A DNA stretch of 12,721 bases from an uncultured Prevotella sp. (GTDB taxonomy: Bacteria; Bacteroidota; Bacteroidia; Bacteroidales; Bacteroidaceae), in assembly GCA_937906495.1 (NCBI GenBank), contig CALCVT010000018.1, forward strand, positions 1-12,721, read 5' to 3'. Positions 8,815 to 12,721 of this stretch are shown here, one piece after another. Numbering within the stretch: position 1 is the first letter of the stretch; each line of letters opens with the position of its first letter. The notes below the pieces were generated by a model, which did no database searches, was not told the origin of the DNA, and was given only the letters and a program-made list of their open reading frames with translations. A program made the translations under genes and the position numbers.

Positions 8815-10065
8815 TTATGCCAAATGGTCACTTTTTTCCATTTGGTTCTCAGCATAAGTTTTGGTTACGGTAAACGTTTTGGTTTCAGAAGATGGTATTT
8901 CGAACATAGCGTCCATCATAATCGACTCAACAATAGAGCGTAGTCCACGTGCACCGAGTTTAAACTCTACGGCTTTGTCTACAATGTATTCAAGGGCATC
9001 GGGAGCAAAGTTGAGTGAAACACCGTCCATTTCGAAGAGTTTGACGTACTGGCGTATAATGGAGTTCTTAGGTTCGGTAAGAATACGACTCAAGGCAGGT
9101 TTGTCAAGAGGATTGAGATAGGTAAGAACCGGTAGGCGTCCGATGATTTCGGGAATTAGTCCGAACGATTTCAAATCTTGTGGCTCAATGTACTGCATGA
9201 GGTTCTTAGGATCGATTTTCTTAGCGTTTTGAACCGAATTGTAGCCAACCGTGTGGGTATTAAGACGCTGGGCAATCTTTTTTTCTATACCATCAAAGGC
9301 TCCACCGCATATAAACAGAATGTTGTGGGTGTCTACATGTATGTAGTCTTGATCGGGATGCTTGCGTCCACCTTTAGGGGGCACGTTTACAATCGAACCT
9401 TCAAGGAGTTTCAGCATGCCTTGCTGTACACCTTCACCACTTACATCGCGCGTAATCGAGGGGTTATCGGATTTACGTGCAATTTTGTCAATCTCATCTA
9501 TAAATACAATGCCTCGTTCAGCGCGTGCCACATCAAAGTCAGCTACTTGGAGTAGACGTGAAAGAATACTTTCTACGTCTTCGCCTACATAACCGGCTTC
9601 TGTAAATACAGTTGCATCAACAATTGTAAATGGAACATCGAGCAGGCGGGCTATGGTTCGGGCAAGTAAGGTTTTACCTGTACCAGTTGAGCCTACCATA
9701 ATGATATTCGACTTTTCGATTTCTACATTGTCGCTTTGTTCTTGGGGTTGCGACAAACGTTTGTAGTGGTTATACACCGCTACACTTAAGTATCGTTTGG
9801 CAGCATCTTGTCCAATAATGTACTGATCAAGATAGTCTTTAATTTCCTTTGGCTTGGGTACCTTGTTCAGGTCAATGCTTTCAGCCTTTTTGCCCTTTGC
9901 CTGTTTCTGCTTATTGGCTAATTCGCCAGGCATGTACTCCTGAAGCAGTTGGTGCGCACTCTCTACGCAATCAGAGCATATGTAGCCGTTTGCGCCGGTC
10001 AGCAGTAGAGGCACTTCGCTTTCTGGACGTCCGCAAAAGGTGCATTTATTATTTTTGTTGGCCAT
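8815..10065 (-). CDS. clpX: ATP-dependent Clp protease unfoldase subunit ClpX (416 aa)
   Basis: An AAA+ hexameric unfoldase that recognises tagged or damaged proteins, unfolds them with ATP and threads them into ClpP. The N-terminal zinc-binding domain has C8, C11, C30 and C33. Walker A is GSTGTGKT (125-132) and Walker B is VFIDEID (187-193). Pore loop 1 is GYVG (158-161), the RKH loop is at 234-236 and the sensor II arginine is in LGARGLRS (370-377). The ClpP-docking loop, IGF in E. coli, reads VGY (273-275) here. The length is typical for ClpX (about 410-430). It lies 84 bases downstream of clpP in the usual order and is closed by a strong terminator. The stop codon sits in a nested hairpin. 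The start is the ATG giving MANKNNKC, which places the zinc domain correctly. Confidence 0.98.
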   Translation of the reverse strand: MANKNNKCTFCGRPESEVPLLLTGANGYICSDCVESAHQLLQEYMPGELANKQKQAKGKKAESIDLNKVPKPKEIKDYLDQYIIGQDAAKRYLSVAVYNHYKRLSQPQEQSDNVEIEKSNIIMVGSTGTGKTLLARTIARLLDVPFTIVDATVFTEAGYVGEDVESILSRLLQVADFDVARAERGIVFIDEIDKIARKSDNPSITRDVSGEGVQQGMLKLLEGSIVNVPPKGGRKHPDQDYIHVDTHNILFICGGAFDGIEKKIAQRLNTHTVGYNSVQNAKKIDPKNLMQYIEPQDLKSFGLIPEIIGRLPVLTYLNPLDKPALSRILTEPKNSIIRQYVKLFEMDGVSLNFAPDALEYIVDKAVEFKLGARGLRSIVESIMMDAMFEIPSSETKTFTVTKTYAENQMEKSDHLA

Positions 10066-10149
10066 TGGTTCTGTTATAATAGGAAGTAAGTTTTATATTC
10101 AGAGTATTTCTGTGTTTGAAACAGTCCCGTTTTCACTTCCTTGTTTGAT

Positions 10150-10821
10150 TTATTTCTTAGGTTCAAATATACGGTCAATCATGCCATACTCTTTAGCTTC
10201 GGCTGCCGTCATCCAGTAGTCTCTGTCTGAATCAGACCATACTTTATCAAAGTCGGTATGCGAGTGGTCGGCTATAATGGTATACAGTTCCTTCTTGAGT
10301 TTTTGAATTTCACGGGCAGTAATTTCAATGTCCGATGCCTGACCTTGTGCACCGCCCATCGGCTGGTGTATCATTACGCGGCTATGAGGTAGAGCTGAGC
10401 GTTTACCTTCTTGTCCGGCAACAAGCAGTACTGCAGCCATCGAAGCAGCCATGCCTGTACAGATTGTAGCTACATCGCTTTGTATAAACTGCATAGTGTC
10501 GTAGATGCCAAGTCCGGCATATACCGATCCACCTGGCGAGTTGATGTAGATTGAGATGTCTTTACCGGGGTCGGTAGAATCAAGATAGAGTAATTGGGCT
10601 TGCAGTGTGTTAGCTGTATAGTCGTCAATAGGTGTGCCCAAAAAGATGATGCGATCCATCATTAGGCGCGAAAAAACATCCATTTGGGTTACATTGAGTT
10701 GACGCTCTTCGAGAATGTATGGGTTGAGGTACTGGTTCTGGCTTTTGATTACATCATCGAGAGCCAACGAACTGATGCCTGTGTTTGCTGTAGCAAATTT
10801 GCGAAAGTCGTTTGTAATCAT
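10150..10821 (-). CDS. clpP: ATP-dependent Clp protease proteolytic subunit ClpP (223 aa)
   Basis: A serine peptidase of the ClpP family that forms a 14-mer chamber and degrades proteins delivered by ClpX. The catalytic triad is visible: S127 in GMAASMAA, H152 in MIHQPMGG, and D197 by alignment of the SDSDRDYWMTA segment with the E. coli enzyme. The oligomerisation and substrate-pocket motif INSPGGSV is at 93-100. The handle region EITAREIQKLKKELY is at 166-180. About 25-30 residues precede the conserved core and probably include a propeptide removed on assembly. Terminator and promoter signals upstream suggest it starts its own clpP-clpX transcript, apart from tig. The start ATG is the first in frame and gives a normal length. 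Confidence 0.98.
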   Translation of the reverse strand: MITNDFRKFATANTGISSLALDDVIKSQNQYLNPYILEERQLNVTQMDVFSRLMMDRIIFLGTPIDDYTANTLQAQLLYLDSTDPGKDISIYINSPGGSVYAGLGIYDTMQFIQSDVATICTGMAASMAAVLLVAGQEGKRSALPHSRVMIHQPMGGAQGQASDIEITAREIQKLKKELYTIIADHSHTDFDKVWSDSDRDYWMTAAEAKEYGMIDRIFEPKK

Positions 10822-10885
10822 TTTAGCAAGTGTATCTTGTTGTTGAAACTTGGTGAATGTTTTGTTTCCAGTAGCAAGGCATATG

Positions 10886-10917
10886 CAAAAGTTTGCCTAC
10901 TAACTATAGAATGCAAA
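10886..10917 (-). promoter_or_regulatory. Candidate promoter for clpP-clpX
   Basis: On the minus strand, TTTG (10917-10914) is followed after exactly 20 bases by AACTTTTG (10893-10886). These resemble the Bacteroides -33 TTTG and -7 TAnnTTTG elements, with one mismatch at the first base of the -7 box. The spacing is in the accepted range. Transcription would begin near 10879 and give a leader of roughly 58 bases. The -33 element uses the T-tract of the tig terminator. This is a motif match only. Confidence 0.42.
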
Positions 10918-10954
10918 AAAAGTGCCAATATGCGCAATAGGCACATATTGGCAC
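10915..10954 (-). terminator. Intrinsic terminator of tig
   Basis: A perfect 11-base inverted repeat GTGCCAATATG/CATATTGGCAC (10922-10932 with 10944-10954) has an 11-base loop in which TGC/GCA can also pair. On the minus strand the stem is followed directly by seven T. It lies 65 bases after the tig stop and well before clpP, so tig can be transcribed without clpP-clpX. Confidence 0.88.
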
Positions 10955-11019
10955 ATATTTATTTGTGTTGACATGCTGACAACTGTTTATTGTAGTGGTG
11001 CCGGCATGGATATAGCATC

Positions 11020-12372
11020 TTATTCAAACATTTTGGTAAAATCCTCAGTCGAGATGGCTTTGTGGTTGAGTGTTACAACACCCTTCAGAGCCTCCGTAAG
11101 TTTTTGGTCGATGCAGCGTTCAACAAGTGCGTTGGCCTGCTCTTGATGCTTGAGCATTTCCTGAGCATAGTTTTCAAGATACTCATCGGGGATGTTGTTC
11201 ATACCATACTGAGCAAACTGGAAGCGTGCAGCCTGAATGGCAGCTTGCTTAACGTCTTTGTCTTCAATCTTGATGTCCTGTGCCTTTACAAGTTGTTCCT
11301 TGATGAGATGCCACTTTAACTCTTGGATGCTCTTGTCAAAGTTGTCATCAACATACTTTTCGCCCTTATCCTTGTTGTTGGCAATCATAATCTTTCTGAG
11401 CAACTCATTGGGGAATTCAAGTTCACCAACCTTCTGCTCCATATGGGCACGTACATCGAGGAGGAACTTGTAGTCGCTGTCGTTAACTTGCAGCGCCTGA
11501 ATGCTTTCCTTGATTTTAGTACGAGCCTCATCCTCATTCTTGACGGCATCTTTGCCAAAGGCTTTCTCGAAAAATTCTTCGTTGATTTCAGCAGGTACAA
11601 AACGGCTGATTTCATCAATCTGGAAACTGAAATTGCCTGTGTGGTTCTTTACTTCGTCCTTCTCAATTTTGAGCAATGAAGCAAGCTCAACCTCGCTTGC
11701 CTCGTAAGCAGCGTTGGGGTTGAAGCTAATCACACTGTTCTTCTTGGCACCTTCAAAGAGTTTCTTTTGGTCGTCATTCTTGAAGTAAGTAGGCATAAGC
11801 GAAGCTGCTTCAACTACAATACCTTCTTCCTTAGGCTGGCCTTCTTCGTTGAGCTCAGCCAAAACGCCACGAAGAATGTCGCGGTCGGCATACTCTTCTA
11901 CACTTTCGGGGTGACCTGCCTGCTGACGGAGAGCATCGAGTTGCTTGGTAATCATGTCGTCAGATACCTCGATGTCGTAGTAGTCTACCGTGTCATCGCT
12001 GCCAATTTCGGCTTTGAATTCGGGAGCGAGTGCAATGTCAAATACAAAGGTGAACTCGTCTTGAACCTCGATGTCCTGCGGTACTTGCTTTTCGCTGCCG
12101 AGGGGTTCACCAAGCATATTTACGTTGTTCTCCTTAATATAGTTGAAAAGAGATTCTTGGAGGAGTTTGTTCACTTCGTCAGCCTTGGCCTGAGTACCAT
12201 ACATTTTCTTGATGAGGCTCATGGGCACTTTGCCGGGACGGAAACCGGGCATCTGTGCTTTGTGGCTGAAATCCTTGAGTGCTTTGTTTACCTTAGCTTC
12301 GTAGTCAGCCTTTTCCATAACGATTGTAAGCTCTGCGCTCACATTGCTGACTTTGTCTAATTGAATATTCAT
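11020..12372 (-). CDS. tig: Trigger factor, ribosome-associated chaperone (450 aa)
   Basis: Binds the ribosome near the exit tunnel and shields nascent chains. The N-terminal ribosome-binding domain (about 1-115) carries the signature MPGFRPGKVP (41-50). The C-terminal chaperone arms (about 260-430) are rich in charged helices, as expected. The central region (about 155-255), where E. coli has an FKBP-type prolyl isomerase, lacks the usual IDFxG and PGFE motifs and is probably not catalytic. The length matches Bacteroidota trigger factors (about 450) and exceeds E. coli (432). It is the first gene of the tig, clpP, clpX order common in bacteria. It is followed by its own terminator. The start has no Shine-Dalgarno motif but an A-rich leader (CTACAAA directly before ATG), usual for highly expressed genes in this phylum. 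Confidence 0.96.
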   Translation of the reverse strand: MNIQLDKVSNVSAELTIVMEKADYEAKVNKALKDFSHKAQMPGFRPGKVPMSLIKKMYGTQAKADEVNKLLQESLFNYIKENNVNMLGEPLGSEKQVPQDIEVQDEFTFVFDIALAPEFKAEIGSDDTVDYYDIEVSDDMITKQLDALRQQAGHPESVEEYADRDILRGVLAELNEEGQPKEEGIVVEAASLMPTYFKNDDQKKLFEGAKKNSVISFNPNAAYEASEVELASLLKIEKDEVKNHTGNFSFQIDEISRFVPAEINEEFFEKAFGKDAVKNEDEARTKIKESIQALQVNDSDYKFLLDVRAHMEQKVGELEFPNELLRKIMIANNKDKGEKYVDDNFDKSIQELKWHLIKEQLVKAQDIKIEDKDVKQAAIQAARFQFAQYGMNNIPDEYLENYAQEMLKHQEQANALVERCIDQKLTEALKGVVTLNHKAISTEDFTKMFE

Positions 12373-12721
12373 TTTGTAGTTTACGTTGTGATTTGATTTT
12401 CAGATGGTTGAATGCTGATTATACTGCACATCTTGCAGACAACAGCATAAAGCGACGGCAAATTTAGCATTTTTCTTTTAATGAATGCATCTTATATGCC
12501 AAATATTTTGTTGCTAAGGGTTACAATATGCGGTTTTGTGCATGCTTTTCGGCATAAATGATGTAATACGAACTATAAGCTGGGTGGAATAGCTTTTAAG
12601 GTGCAGGTGATTGGAGTATGGTGCGAAAGTCTTTTTTTATAGTACTGCGTAATTATGGCGATTGTTAGGTATTCATCCCATCTACCCCATATTCCTAAAT
12701 ATAAAAAAGGCTTTAGTTGAT
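12373..12721. other. Gene-free region upstream of tig
   Basis: I see no gene in these 349 bases. The tig-proximal part holds the candidate -7 box (12459-12466) and a leader with a small 5-base hairpin (12424-12428 with 12434-12438). The distal part is AT-rich with scattered stops in all frames. At the window edge the minus strand reads CTAAAGCC followed by six T, which looks like the 3' half of a terminator for a minus-strand gene beyond 12721. The other half is outside the window. Confidence 0.5.
12459..12466 (-). promoter_or_regulatory. Candidate Bacteroidota -7 box for tig
   Basis: The minus-strand sequence TAAATTTG matches TAnnTTTG exactly. Transcription would begin near 12452 and leave a leader of about 80 bases before the tig ATG. 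No TTTG -33 element is at the expected spacing, which is not rare in this phylum. The position upstream of a highly expressed gene supports the call. Confidence 0.5.

Noticed and set aside
10081..10141. Seven-base inverted repeat AGGAAGT/ACTTCCT in the clpP-clpX gap
   Set aside because: The loop of nearly 50 bases is long, there is no T-tract and the genes are expected to be cotranscribed, so it does not support a terminator.
10164..10171. TATATTTG -7-like box in the last codons of clpP, before clpX
   Set aside because: It matches TAnnTTTG but is explained by the codons for Arg-Ile-Phe-Glu, has no -33 element and such matches are expected a few times by chance in a window this size.
11767..12360. 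Long plus-strand open frame opposite tig
   Set aside because: Antisense shadow of the trigger factor gene with no recognisable motif or signals.
12481..12561. Plus-strand 26-codon frame starting MNASYMPN, divergent from tig
   Set aside because: No promoter or ribosome-binding evidence, and chance ORFs of this size are common.
1..12721. Search for CRISPR repeats, transposases, integrases, toxin-antitoxin pairs, tRNA or rRNA genes
   Set aside because: None seen. Every long coding frame is a recognised housekeeping family or the TPR gene, and the gaps hold only promoter-like and hairpin signals.

Overview
The window reads as an ordinary chromosomal housekeeping segment of a Bacteroidota bacterium, most likely order Bacteroidales. 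A Prevotella/Bacteroides-type relative fits best, but I cannot fix the genus from sequence alone. The signs are moderately AT-rich DNA, an A-rich leader without Shine-Dalgarno motif before tig, -7 boxes of the TAnnTTTG type before tig and recQ (one mismatch before clpP), a trigger factor with an eroded isomerase domain, and a class-specific AddB-like nuclease. All seven genes are complete and lie on the minus strand, so transcription runs from high to low coordinates.

The proteostasis block is at the right. It holds tig (trigger factor, 11020-12372), clpP (10150-10821) and clpX (8815-10065). Trigger factor binds nascent chains at the ribosome exit tunnel, and ClpX unfolds substrates and feeds them to the ClpP barrel. 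A strong intrinsic terminator (10915-10954) separates tig from clpP. A candidate promoter overlaps that terminator's T-tract, so clpP-clpX is probably its own unit. A second strong terminator (8761-8796) closes clpX.

The second block is recQ (6362-8542), glnS (4640-6343), a TPR-repeat gene of unknown function (3079-4518) and an AddB-like PD-(D/E)XK nuclease gene (188-2989). recQ and glnS are 18 bases apart and must be cotranscribed. A roughly 70-base nested hairpin (4544-4612) lies between glnS and the TPR gene. A probable terminator (112-149) lies after the nuclease gene. The block mixes DNA repair (RecQ helicase, AddB-like nuclease) with translation (glutaminyl-tRNA synthetase).

I saw no mobile element, CRISPR array, rRNA, tRNA, phage gene or obvious transferred DNA. 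I found no convincing undescribed system. The points worth a second look are regulatory RNA structures between genes and a few family-level sequence departures (AddB Walker region, ClpX IGF position, trigger factor PPIase domain).
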